Shown in pieces: positions 25,244-33,993 of a stretch of DNA of 64,000 nt. The number at the start of each line of letters is the position of its first letter. Within the stretch, counting starts at the first letter, position 1. This DNA comes from Faecalispora anaeroviscerum (GTDB lineage: Bacteria > Bacillota > Clostridia > Oscillospirales > Acutalibacteraceae): contig NZ_CANOOQ010000001.1 of assembly GCF_947568225.1 (NCBI RefSeq), forward strand, positions 1,984,001-2,048,000, read 5' to 3'. A program made the position numbers and the translations under genes. The notes under the pieces were generated by a model, which worked only from the letters and a program-made list of their open reading frames with translations, was not told the DNA's origin and did no database searches.

Positions 25244-26167
25244 TCAGTTGCTCTTCGGGTCCATCAGATCGCGCACACCGTCACCCAGAAGGTTCAGCCC
25301 CAGTACCGTCAGCGCGGTGAACGCGCCGGGGAACAGAATCATCCACCAGGCGGTGTAGATTACGTCTTTCCCTTCCTTTAAAATGTTACCCCAGCTGGGC
25401 GAAGGAGCCGGAACCCCCGCGCCGAGAAAGCTGAGGGCCGCCTCTGTGATGATGGCACTCGCAAACACGAAAGTCATCTGAACAATCATCGGCGAGAGGA
25501 TGTTCGGCACAATGTGCGCCCACAGAATCCGCTTCTGAGAAGAACCGAGGCAGCGCATGGCCTCGATATACGTCTGCTCCTTAACCACCAGCGCCTGGCT
25601 GCGGGCCAGACGAGCCATATTGGGAATATTGACCACAATCAGGCTGATGATCACGTTTTTGATATCCGCGCCCAGCACCGCCATCATGGTGATGGCTAAA
25701 AGCGTGCTGGGGATGGCCTTGAGGCCGTCGCAGATCCGCATTAAAATGTTATCTGCCAGCTGATTGGTGCTGGCATACAGCCCGATCACAAGGCCGAGGA
25801 AGCCGGAAACAATGCCCACCGTAAAACCGACGGTAAGCGAAATTCTGGCGCCGTACAGCACGCGGGAAAACACGTCGCGCCCCATATTGTCCGTACCAAA
25901 CCAATGCTCGGCGCTAATGCCCTGAAGGCGGTCTGCGGTATTCATCGCCAGCGGGTCGTGCATGGCAATCAGCGGGGCAAACAGCGCCAGAATAATCACC
26001 ACCGTAACAACCGACAGCCCAAAGATCGAAGCCCGGTTATGGGTAAATTTTTTCAGCCGGATTTCCATCTGCTCCTGCGCCAGCTTTTTCTTCTGCAAAC
26101 TCAAGTTGTTCTGAGAAACCGTGTAGGTCATGGTTCCCTCCGATCCGGTCGCGTTTGTATTTAGCAT
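25244..26167 (-). CDS. Oligopeptide ABC transporter permease, OppC type
   Basis: 307-residue membrane permease. It has a long cytosolic N-terminal tail, a first helix near residues 50-70, the loop HWFGTDNMGRDVFSRVLYG, and further helices with the EAA loop EAMRCLGSSQKRILWAHIVPN. It ends with DLMDPKSN. The ATG at 26167 is preferred over the GTG at 26176, because GGGGAGG is 9 bases from the ATG and directly abuts the GTG. It follows the OppB gene closely. Confidence 0.93.
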   Translation of the reverse strand: MLNTNATGSEGTMTYTVSQNNLSLQKKKLAQEQMEIRLKKFTHNRASIFGLSVVTVVIILALFAPLIAMHDPLAMNTADRLQGISAEHWFGTDNMGRDVFSRVLYGARISLTVGFTVGIVSGFLGLVIGLYASTNQLADNILMRICDGLKAIPSTLLAITMMAVLGADIKNVIISLIVVNIPNMARLARSQALVVKEQTYIEAMRCLGSSQKRILWAHIVPNILSPMIVQMTFVFASAIITEAALSFLGAGVPAPSPSWGNILKEGKDVIYTAWWMILFPGAFTALTVLGLNLLGDGVRDLMDPKSN

Positions 26168-26183
26168 TTCATTCACCCTCCCC

Positions 26184-27128
26184 TCAGGTTGCTCGGACTC
26201 TGGGGTCCGCCACGCCGTACAGCAGATCTACCAGCATATTGATGAATACATTGAACAACGCGATTAAAAGAACAATCGCCTGAATCACGTAATAGTCGCG
26301 CCGGCCGATGGAATTGACCATTAGCTGCCCCAGTCCGGGGATGGAAAACAGGCTTTCAATAACCGCCGCGCCGGCCAGCATCTGAACCGCGCTCTGGCCG
26401 ATCATCGTTATGATCGTAACCAATGAGTTTCTGAGAGCATGCTTTGCGATGATGACAAAATTCCGCACGCCCTTGGCCTTGGCCATTTTAATGTAGTCGC
26501 TGCCCAGAACCTCCAGCATCGCGGAGCGGGTCATGCGCATCATCAGTGCCGCGTTCATAAACCCAAGGGCAATTGCCGGCAGCGTCAGCGATTGAATGTG
26601 AGGCCACAGCCCCCGGCTGAGTTCCACATACCCGGAAACCGGGAAAAAATGCAGCTTCACGGCAAAAATAAGCATCAGGAACAGGCCGAACAAAAAGCTG
26701 GGCAGCGAAATCCCCGCCAAAGACAGAACCGTAACACCGTGATCTATCCCTGTTCCCTTGTTCCTGGCCGCCAGCATTCCCATCGGAATCGCGATTACGC
26801 TGGCAATCACCAGTGCGTACAGCGCAAGAGAAATGGTAGGTTTCACATGGCTGATCACCATGGATAAAACCGATTCCCCTCCTGCCGTGCTGACTCCGAA
26901 ATCACCATGGAACATATTTCCAATCCAGATAAAATACTGTTCCACCACCGGACGATCCAAACCCATTTTTGCTTCCAGCTTCGCAACGTCGTCCGCTGTG
27001 GCCAAATCTCCCAGCATGGCGGCTGCCGGGCTGCCGGGCACCATTTTCAGCAATGTGAAAATGACCACCGACACCACGAATAAAACTGGTATAACAGACA
27101 GCAGTCTCCTAACAATGAATTTCTGCAT
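26184..27128 (-). CDS. Oligopeptide ABC transporter permease, OppB type
   Basis: 314-residue OppB/DppB-type permease with six predicted helices. It starts MQKFIVRRLLSVIPVLFVV, with LLKMVPGSPAAAMLGD in the first external loop. The EAA region is KAKGVRNFVIIAKHALRN, and it ends in YGVADPRVRAT. GGGGGG precedes the ATG at 27128. The seven codons upstream in the open frame are not supported by a binding site. Confidence 0.93.
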   Translation of the reverse strand: MQKFIVRRLLSVIPVLFVVSVVIFTLLKMVPGSPAAAMLGDLATADDVAKLEAKMGLDRPVVEQYFIWIGNMFHGDFGVSTAGGESVLSMVISHVKPTISLALYALVIASVIAIPMGMLAARNKGTGIDHGVTVLSLAGISLPSFLFGLFLMLIFAVKLHFFPVSGYVELSRGLWPHIQSLTLPAIALGFMNAALMMRMTRSAMLEVLGSDYIKMAKAKGVRNFVIIAKHALRNSLVTIITMIGQSAVQMLAGAAVIESLFSIPGLGQLMVNSIGRRDYYVIQAIVLLIALFNVFINMLVDLLYGVADPRVRAT

Positions 27129-27192
27129 CAGCTTTCCCCCCACAACCAAAGGATTCTAAAAATGAAATCATTCTACTATTCATTAGTCCTTT

Positions 27193-27227
27193 CGTTTCTT
27201 CCCCCGCCTGCGGTGGGGGAAGAAACG
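27193..27227. repeat. Intergenic palindrome, copy C of the dispersed hairpin family
   Basis: CGTTTCTTCCCCC and GGGGGAAGAAACG form a perfect 13-bp stem around GCCTGCGGT. The loop is nearly the same as in copy A. It lies between the binding-protein stop and the permease start. Confidence 0.8.
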
Positions 27228-27296
27228 CTCAAATTCCTCATAAGGCTTTAGAAAAGCGAATAGATTCTGTTTTAGACTCCCGTAAAAATATCCGAC

Positions 27297-28901
27297 TTAA
27301 GACTCGATGATACCGGCGTTCCAGAATTTGGGTCCGCCGCTGTACATATTGATGCCGGTCACATTTTTCTGCCATGCGAACATGCCCATGTAGTGGCCGG
27401 GGCAAATGATCGGCAGATACTCCCAGGAATACCCCTGCAGCTCAGTCCACTTTGCTTTTGCCTCTTCCAGCGTGGGAGCGGAGGTCATTTCTTTAAACAG
27501 CTTCGACAGCTTTTCATCGGTAGACCAGCCGGGATACTTCGCGCCAAAGTACAGCTTGAGCGACGGTACCGGAACCTCTGCGAAGGAGGTGATATACATA
27601 TCAAACTTTGTGGGATCTTTGCGGTATTCCGTCAAAGTAGCCCAGTCAACAACGGTGAGCTTCACGGGGATACCGATCTTTTCGAGCTGCGATTTGATTG
27701 CAATGCCCATGTTATCCATTTTGTTCAGGGTAGCGACCAGAATGGTGAAGGTTTCCCCCTTATAGCCGTTATCCGCAAGAATCTTCTTGGCCTTCTCGGG
27801 GTCTTTCAGGTTGTAGTTTTCCTTCCCGGCGTCAGAAGACCAGAACGGCTGACCGGCGTCCATATAAGAGGAACCAAGCTCGTAAGCCTTGCCGAAAGAA
27901 GCTGTCAGAAGCTCGTCGTAATCGAGAGCGGTATTGACTGCGGTACGGAAATACTGCTTAGAGGCAATCCCCTGCTTGTGGTTCGGAATCAGTGCGATGG
28001 TACCCATCTGCGAGCTGACTGTGGTCAGATTCGAATTGCTCTGTAAGCGAGAGAAATCATCGTAGGCAACGTTAAACGCAACATCGTACTGCCCGGCTTC
28101 CAAACCGGCGGACTCTGTGGCCTGATCCGCAACCAGATCAAATTCGAGCACCTTGGTGGGAGCCGCCTTGTAGCCGCTCCAGCCGTCCACTTCCGTGCCC
28201 TTTGTGCCATAGGCAGCATAGTCGTCGAAACGCTCCAGCTTAATGTACTGATCCTGCTTCCACTCGGAAAACTTGTAGGGACCGGTGCCGATGTAGTCTT
28301 TCAGGAAGCCGTTGGAGTCTTCATTCTTGCACGCGGCGGCTGTTGTAATGGAGGCCGGCTGCGCAGCGCCCGCAATCATAGCGGGCAGCAGGATCAGCGA
28401 GGATTTGCCGTCGATTTTAACGGTGTAATCATCCACCTTAACAAACCGTGCGTCGCCAACCATTGTACCGGCGGAGCTGAAGCCCTCAATCCAGCGGTTC
28501 ATGGAGGCCACCACATCGTCGGCCTTCATTTCGCTGCCGTCATGGAATTTAACGCCCTTTCTCAGTACAAAGGTAAGCGTTTTACCCTCGTTTGTCGCTT
28601 CATATTTTTCTGCTAACTCCGGTACCGCTTCCGCCTTGGAATTCAGCGTAACCAGCTTTTCCCAAACGGTACCATCACAAATCTGTCTTGCAATCAGGGA
28701 GCTGTTCTTATGCAAATCCAAAGATGGGGCCTGCTGTGTTACCGCAATGTGCAGCGTTTCCTTGTATTTTGCATTTTCCGGGGCCGATGCACTGCCGGAA
28801 TCGGTGGAGCTTTGTGTTCCGGAAGACCCGGAACAGGCTGTCAGCGACATGGCCGCCGCCAGCACCAAAGCAAGGAATCGTTTCAACTTTTTCGATTTCA
28901 T
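27297..28901 (-). CDS. Oligopeptide ABC transporter substrate-binding lipoprotein
   Basis: 534-residue family 5 solute-binding protein. The signal peptide ends with the lipobox SLTAC, with Cys23 as anchor. A Ser/Gly-rich linker follows (SGSSGTQSSTDSGSAS), then a typical fold with VLRKGVKFHDGSEMKADDVV and GTGPYKFSEWK. GGAGGG lies 7 bases before the ATG at 28901. The nine further codons upstream are unlikely. As first gene of the operon it defines the ligand, probably a short peptide or peptide-like compound, given the two M20 hydrolases downstream. Confidence 0.93.
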   Translation of the reverse strand: MKSKKLKRFLALVLAAAMSLTACSGSSGTQSSTDSGSASAPENAKYKETLHIAVTQQAPSLDLHKNSSLIARQICDGTVWEKLVTLNSKAEAVPELAEKYEATNEGKTLTFVLRKGVKFHDGSEMKADDVVASMNRWIEGFSSAGTMVGDARFVKVDDYTVKIDGKSSLILLPAMIAGAAQPASITTAAACKNEDSNGFLKDYIGTGPYKFSEWKQDQYIKLERFDDYAAYGTKGTEVDGWSGYKAAPTKVLEFDLVADQATESAGLEAGQYDVAFNVAYDDFSRLQSNSNLTTVSSQMGTIALIPNHKQGIASKQYFRTAVNTALDYDELLTASFGKAYELGSSYMDAGQPFWSSDAGKENYNLKDPEKAKKILADNGYKGETFTILVATLNKMDNMGIAIKSQLEKIGIPVKLTVVDWATLTEYRKDPTKFDMYITSFAEVPVPSLKLYFGAKYPGWSTDEKLSKLFKEMTSAPTLEEAKAKWTELQGYSWEYLPIICPGHYMGMFAWQKNVTGINMYSGGPKFWNAGIIES

Positions 28902-28940
28902 GTGGTACCCTCCTAACAAATGTTTCAATTACTTTATAAC

Positions 28941-28977
28941 AAAAAGGGCACACGAATTATAAAAAATTCGCATGCCC
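28941..28977 (-). terminator. Terminator hairpin in the leader of the oligopeptide operon (possible attenuator)
   Basis: A 13-bp stem (28946-28958 with 28965-28977, two G-U pairs) has a 6-base loop. On the minus strand it is followed by TTTTTGTT. It lies 40-70 bases after the predicted transcription start and about 40 bases before the binding-protein gene. The operon must therefore read through an intrinsic terminator. Confidence 0.75.
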
Positions 28978-29018
28978 CATTGCAAGCCGGTTAACGTGTA
29001 TTTGGAATGTTGTTTTGA

Positions 29019-29048
29019 ATTATACGTCCGACAAAAAAGATTTGTCAA
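29019..29048 (-). promoter_or_regulatory. Promoter of the oligopeptide operon
   Basis: On the minus strand, TTGACA (29043-29048) and TATAAT (29019-29024) are spaced by 18 bases. Both boxes are perfect. The start site would be near 29012, leaving a leader of about 110 bases. Confidence 0.8.
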
Positions 29049-29626
29049 TAGGACGAAAGCGCATTCTGCAAGTTGCCAAAGCTTTAAAATCATATTTCTC
29101 TACTTTTTCTTTGCAAAAGCCCGCTCATAGCAGAGAGTTTTTTCTTCAAATATAGATAACAGCTCTATATTTTATTCGCATTTTGAAAAACTAAGGTAAG
29201 TTTTCACAAATTTTAAAAAGAATTTTTCACTTTTAAAACTTGCACAAATGCTTGCTTTGAAACAATATGAATATCTAGTTGATTTTAACAGAATAACAAA
29301 TTACTACAAAAAACCTCTTTCTAGGGAATCAATTTCGTTTTTCTGTTTTGTGCAGTTGATTTTTCTATTTGAAAGCTCATCCTCTAATTTTTTTGTCTTT
29401 ATCACATCGCTTCCAAAAAATCAATCTGTTATTTTACAATCAATACATTTACTTGTTCTGATTATTATTGTATATTATAAACAAAAGAATTGCCATAAAA
29501 CGGAAATTATAATTTTTTATTTTGATTTTTTTGCTGCGGAGCAAATAAATGGCGTGTGAAATGCTTTGAATGTAAAGCCACCCGGGGCGTATACCGGCAA
29601 TATAACGTATTTAGGGGGATGAGTAG

Positions 29627-31282
29627 ATGTATCGCGTTTTTCTGGTAGAGGACGAACAGTTGATTCGTGAAGGAATCAAACGCTTAGTGGAATGGGAGGA
29701 ATACGGCTTTAAATTTGTGGGAGAGGCGGCCGACGGCGAGCTGGCCTGGCCGCTGATTCAAAAGGAAAAGCCCGACATCGTAATTACGGACATCCGCATG
29801 CCCTTTCTGGACGGTCTTTCCTTAAGCCGCTTGATCAAAAAAGAACTGCCTGACACACTGATCATCATCCTAAGCGGATACGATGATTTTAATTACGCCA
29901 AAAAGGCAATTGAAATCGGCGTCAGCCAGTACCTGCTCAAGCCACTTTCCAAGGATCAGCTGGTGGAGGTGCTGCAAGAGCTGAAAAAGAAAAAGGATAA
30001 AATCATGCAGTCCGAACAGTACCACGCGCAGTTCAGCAAGGAGGTACAGGAGTACCTTTCCTCGTCGCGCCGCTCCCTGTTTGACCTGCTCGTTTCGGGG
30101 AAAACGTCAATTCCGCAGATTCTGGAACGGGCGGAAAAAATCGGGATCAACCTTTCGGCCATGACGTACAATCTGGTGCTGCTGACGCTGGAGGAGGATC
30201 TGCTGCACAGCAACTATACGGCCTGCTCCGCCAATATTCAGGAGCAGATTGAACAAATCTTTTCGGAAGAGTCCGATATTATCCCGTTCGGCGCGGGCAT
30301 TGAAATGACCGCCTTTCTGATCAAGGCGGACGGCGACGGGATTGCAGAAGCCACCCTCCGCTGTGCATCTGCACTCGAGCAGATTTGCCGTTCGGCAGAG
30401 CAAGCACCCCGGTGGACAGTTGTAACGGGAGAACCGGTACCCCGGCTGAGCAGCATCCCCGAATGCTACCACCTGGCCCGAAAGAAGCTGTATCGAACAC
30501 TTTTGCCCTCTCCGGCCGGCACGGAAGCGCACTCCCAGCCAGAATCCGTGCTGGATTTTAACCCCAACGAGCTGGACGCCAGCAAAATGGATCAACAGAT
30601 TATCCGCAAATTTCTGACGAACGGTGTTCTGGAGGACGCCGATGCCTTTACGGAGGATTATTTCAACAGCTTCGGCTCCACCGGGCTCAATTCTACGCTG
30701 TTCCGCCATTACGTGCTGCTGAACATTCAGTTCACCGCCAGCGCCTTCTGGGACAGCCTGGGGCAGGAGGGGCTCTCCCCCACCCGCTTTCCGCAGCTCC
30801 AGCAAAAGCTGGAGACAGCGATCTCCTCACTCGCCAATATGCAGAGCTACGTAGCGGAGCTGTTCCGCGAAACCATCCGCTACCGCGACAGCGTAGTCAC
30901 CGACCGGTACCGCGAAACAATGTTGAAAGTGCTGGATTACATAGACGAACATTATTCCGACCCCGAAATCGGTCTGAACATGGTGGCCCGGGTGGCCAAC
31001 GTGAGCGCCACGCATTTCAGCACGATTTTCAGCCAGCAGACCGGAAAAACCTTTGTGGAGTACCTGACGGAAAGCCGTATGAAAAAGGCGAGAGAGCTGC
31101 TGCGCTGCACCGGGAAAAGCAGCAGCGAGATTGCGCGGACAATCGGGTACAACGACCCTCATTATTTCAGCTTTCTGTTTAAAAAGGTCAACGGGCAGTC
31201 CCCGCGCGACTACCGAAACGGAAAGGGGGAGAAATCATGCTTCTCGCCGGATTCAGACGTTCCGACCACCGGCAGCCGGTAA
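29627..31282 (+). CDS. Response regulator with AraC output domain (YesN-like)
   Basis: 551-residue response regulator. The receiver domain (1-120) has the acidic pair near Glu8/Asp9, the phosphorylation site Asp55 in VITDIRMPF and Lys105 in YLLKP. A long middle part follows (about 130-420). The last 100 residues form an AraC DNA-binding domain (IGLNMVARVANVSATHFST, then SSSEIARTIGYNDPHYFSF). AGGGGG stands before the ATG. The histidine kinase gene overlaps its end. Such pairs control sugar transporters in Firmicutes, here most likely the arabinose-type operon immediately downstream. Confidence 0.93.
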   Translation: MYRVFLVEDEQLIREGIKRLVEWEEYGFKFVGEAADGELAWPLIQKEKPDIVITDIRMPFLDGLSLSRLIKKELPDTLIIILSGYDDFNYAKKAIEIGVSQYLLKPLSKDQLVEVLQELKKKKDKIMQSEQYHAQFSKEVQEYLSSSRRSLFDLLVSGKTSIPQILERAEKIGINLSAMTYNLVLLTLEEDLLHSNYTACSANIQEQIEQIFSEESDIIPFGAGIEMTAFLIKADGDGIAEATLRCASALEQICRSAEQAPRWTVVTGEPVPRLSSIPECYHLARKKLYRTLLPSPAGTEAHSQPESVLDFNPNELDASKMDQQIIRKFLTNGVLEDADAFTEDYFNSFGSTGLNSTLFRHYVLLNIQFTASAFWDSLGQEGLSPTRFPQLQQKLETAISSLANMQSYVAELFRETIRYRDSVVTDRYRETMLKVLDYIDEHYSDPEIGLNMVARVANVSATHFSTIFSQQTGKTFVEYLTESRMKKARELLRCTGKSSSEIARTIGYNDPHYFSFLFKKVNGQSPRDYRNGKGEKSCFSPDSDVPTTGSR

Positions 31283-32673
31283 GCCTGAAAAGCCAGCTCA
31301 AACGGCTTTTGGCAGGCGTAGTGCTGGGGTTTCTCTGCGTAATTGCCATCCTATTCGGCATGCTTCTGTTTTTTAATCAGGAGTACAAGGAATCTTTGCA
31401 AAACGCCAACACCGCCGCCGAATTCAACAATGAATTTAAGAAAAAGCTGGATCTCGAAATGTATTACTATGTCGTTGGCCCCAGCCAGAAGCAGGAGCTG
31501 CCACTGAAGGATGTAGAGGAAGCCAAAAAAATTCTGCAGCGCCTGATGGAAACCACCACGCAATCTGACGACCGGTGGCGACTGAACTCCATGCTGAACC
31601 TGTGCAAGCGGCTCGAGGAGTGCATGGTGGCCATTTCCAACACAAAAGGCTACAACGACCGCATGGATCAGCTCGAAAATAATATTTACATCATTACCGC
31701 TCTGATCGAGCGGTACATGCACGATTATATTTACAATGAAATACAGCTTTTGTCGCGGCTGCAGCAGGAGATCAACACGCGCGTTTTTACCGCCATTCTG
31801 ATTACCATCGCATTTTCTATCGCAATCGTTTTTATGATCGTTCTGTCTTCTCTGCGCTTTGCCCGGCGTATCACAGACCCCATCGACCAGCTTTGCGAAA
31901 AGGCCCGGTGCCTTGGCGACGGGGAATTCCATGTAGAACCGATACAGACAAGGAGCATTGAAATCAAGATGCTCGACGAGGGCTTTAACGAAATGGCAGA
32001 ACGCATTCAGTCGCTGCTGATCCGCATTAAAAACGAGCAGATGACGCTGCGCCGCACGGAACTGGAGCTGCTTCAGGCGCAAATCAACCCCCACTTTTTA
32101 TACAACACGTTTGATTCGATTGTCTGGTTGGCAGAAACACAACGCAACCGGGAGGTCATCCAGATGGTAACCAGCTTGTCGAGCCTGTTCCGCAATTCCC
32201 TGAGCAAGGGAAAGGATGTCATCAATATTGAAACCGAGCAGAAGCAGATTCGCAGCTACCTCGAAATCCAGCAGATTCGGTACAGCGACATTATGGATTA
32301 TGAGATTGACCTGCCCGAGTCCCTGTTCCCGTATGCCATCCCGAAGCTCACGCTCCAGCCCCTAGTGGAAAACGCCATCTACCACGGCATCAAGCACAAG
32401 CGCTCCCGGGGCAAAATCGTCATCCGCGGGCGCGAGGACGGCAACGACATCGTGATTCGTGTGGAGGATAACGGAATCGGCATGTCGGAAGAACAGCTCG
32501 ACGCGCTGCAAAGCCGCATTCAGGAAAACCGCTCGAAGGGGTTCGGGCTATCAAACGTGCAGCAGCGCCTGCAGCTTTACTGCGGCGAAGCGTACGGCCT
32601 AAGCTTCCAAAGTGAAAAAGGTGTGGGGACAACGGTTTTCGTGCGAATCCCGAAACAGAATCAACTTGTATAA
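31237..32673 (+). CDS. Sensor histidine kinase (YesM-like)
   Basis: 478-residue membrane kinase. Two membrane helices (about 22-46 and 183-206) enclose an extracellular sensor part of about 135 residues. A HAMP region follows (207-260). The His_kinase domain has the phosphorylated His286 in AQINPHFLYN. The ATPase domain has LVENAIYHG, VEDNGIGM and KGFGLSNVQQRL. GGGGGAG is 7 bases before the ATG. The gene overlaps the response regulator by 46 bases. The small extracellular domain may sense sugar through the binding protein, an inference from related systems. Confidence 0.93.
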   Translation: MLLAGFRRSDHRQPVSLKSQLKRLLAGVVLGFLCVIAILFGMLLFFNQEYKESLQNANTAAEFNNEFKKKLDLEMYYYVVGPSQKQELPLKDVEEAKKILQRLMETTTQSDDRWRLNSMLNLCKRLEECMVAISNTKGYNDRMDQLENNIYIITALIERYMHDYIYNEIQLLSRLQQEINTRVFTAILITIAFSIAIVFMIVLSSLRFARRITDPIDQLCEKARCLGDGEFHVEPIQTRSIEIKMLDEGFNEMAERIQSLLIRIKNEQMTLRRTELELLQAQINPHFLYNTFDSIVWLAETQRNREVIQMVTSLSSLFRNSLSKGKDVINIETEQKQIRSYLEIQQIRYSDIMDYEIDLPESLFPYAIPKLTLQPLVENAIYHGIKHKRSRGKIVIRGREDGNDIVIRVEDNGIGMSEEQLDALQSRIQENRSKGFGLSNVQQRLQLYCGEAYGLSFQSEKGVGTTVFVRIPKQNQLV

Positions 32674-32848
32674 GAAAAAAATCAACTTTTCTAAAAATCA
32701 GATGGCAAAACCAAAAAAGTAGAACAAAACGAATAAAAATATCCATGGTTTTCCATTTTGCTGCCGAGTATAATTCAAATAACGGCAACAGGGAAACAGC
32801 CATTCCGGTTTTTGTTCTTTTTCAAAACAATTTGGGAGGAGAAAATGT

Positions 32849-33874
32849 ATGAAAAAGTTTTTATCTGTTCTTCTGGCCATGGCGATGGCCATGAGCTTTG
32901 CTGCCTGCAGCGGCTCAACAGCCAACAGCTCTACGGCCGCCACGGCTGCTCCAACGGAAAGCAAAGCCACCGGAGGGGATTCCAGTAAGCTGACCGTGGT
33001 CGGCTTCTCGCAGGTGGGCGCCGAATCCGACTGGCGCACGGCCAACACCGCCTCAATGAAAGAAACCTTTACCGAGGCCAACGGCTACAAGCTGATTTTT
33101 GATGATGCACAGCAAAAGCAGGAAAATCAGATCACCGCAATCCGCAACTTCATTCAGCAGGAAGTCGATTACATTGTTCTGGCTCCCGTTACCGAAACCG
33201 GCTGGGACACCGTTCTGAAGGAAGCAAAGGATGCCGGCATCCCGGTCATCATTGTGGACCGTATGATCGACGTTTCTGACGACAGCCTGTTCACCTGCTG
33301 GGTCGGCTCCGACTTCCGCAAGGAAGGCGATACCGCCGTAAAGTGGATGCAGGAGAACCTCAAAGACAAAAAAGAGCTCAATATTGTTCACCTGCAGGGC
33401 ACCATCGGTTCCTCCGCACAGATTGGCCGTACCGAAGGCCTGAAGGCCGGCGTAAAAGCAAACTCGGGCTGGAAGCTGGCTGCACAGCAGACCGGTGAAT
33501 TCACCCAGGCCAAGGGGCAGGAAGTCATGGAGAGCATCTTGAAGCAGAATGACAAGATCGATGTGGTTTATTGTGAGAACGACAACATGGCATTCGGCGC
33601 AATCGACGCAATCGAAGCAGCCGGTAAAAAAGCCGGTAAGGGCGGCGACATCACTGTGATCTCCTTTGACTCCACCAAAGCCGGACTCGAAGCAACGCTC
33701 AAGGGCAAAATTAACTATAACGTAGAATGCAACCCGTTGCATGGCCCCCGTGTGGAATCAATCATCAAAGATTTGAAAGCAGGCAAGACTCCGCAGAAAC
33801 TTGCTTACGTAGATGAAACTGCGTTTGACGCCAACACCATCACGCAGGCTACAATCGACGCACGCGCGTATTAA
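32849..33874 (+). CDS. Sugar ABC transporter binding lipoprotein, YtfQ-like (furanose type)
   Basis: 341-residue periplasmic-binding family 4 protein. The lipobox is FAAC with Cys20. The mature part follows E. coli YtfQ, the galactofuranose/arabinofuranose-binding protein, very closely: VVGFSQVGAESDWR, DAQQKQENQI, LAPVTETGWDTVLKEAKDA and LQGTIGSSAQI. GGGAGG precedes the ATG. A TATAAT box lies at 32769-32774, with an inverted ATGG-TTTT-CCAT overlapping the -35 place. With AraA and AraD downstream, L-arabinofuranose is the likely ligand. It is followed by a strong hairpin. Confidence 0.93.
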   Translation: MKKFLSVLLAMAMAMSFAACSGSTANSSTAATAAPTESKATGGDSSKLTVVGFSQVGAESDWRTANTASMKETFTEANGYKLIFDDAQQKQENQITAIRNFIQQEVDYIVLAPVTETGWDTVLKEAKDAGIPVIIVDRMIDVSDDSLFTCWVGSDFRKEGDTAVKWMQENLKDKKELNIVHLQGTIGSSAQIGRTEGLKAGVKANSGWKLAAQQTGEFTQAKGQEVMESILKQNDKIDVVYCENDNMAFGAIDAIEAAGKKAGKGGDITVISFDSTKAGLEATLKGKINYNVECNPLHGPRVESIIKDLKAGKTPQKLAYVDETAFDANTITQATIDARAY

Positions 33875-33908
33875 TCACGCTCCCCGTTCCTAACAAAGAT
33901 ATGTTCCT

Positions 33909-33960
33909 GTGTGGTGCGGAGCATCCGGATAATGTTCCGGGGCTCCGCGCTACACTTTTT
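33909..33960 (+). terminator. Intra-operon terminator-like hairpin after the binding-protein gene
   Basis: GTGTGGTGCGGAGC pairs with GCTCCGCGCTACAC (two G-U pairs), with a further CCGG inside, and is followed by TTTTT. It lies between the binding-protein gene and the ATPase gene. Partial termination here would give more binding protein than membrane components. Confidence 0.8.
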
Positions 33961-33993
33961 ATCCCCTCATATTCCGAAAGCAGGTGGCGACCC

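Larger units (their letters stand above)
28902..29626. other. 725-base AT-rich divergent intergenic region
   Basis: It separates the oligopeptide operon (minus) from the two-component operon (plus). It holds a minus-strand promoter at 29019-29048, a leader terminator at 28941-28977 and, for the plus strand, a possible TTGTTC-17-TATAAA promoter near 29450-29480. The small open frame at 29248-29559 has low complexity and no ribosome binding site, so I do not call it. The rest shows nothing I can name. Confidence 0.55.

Noticed and set aside
29248..29559. 103-residue plus-strand open frame in the AT-rich divergent region
   Set aside because: Low-complexity, Phe/Ile-rich translation of AT-rich DNA without a Shine-Dalgarno; it overlaps the likely promoter area of the two-component operon.
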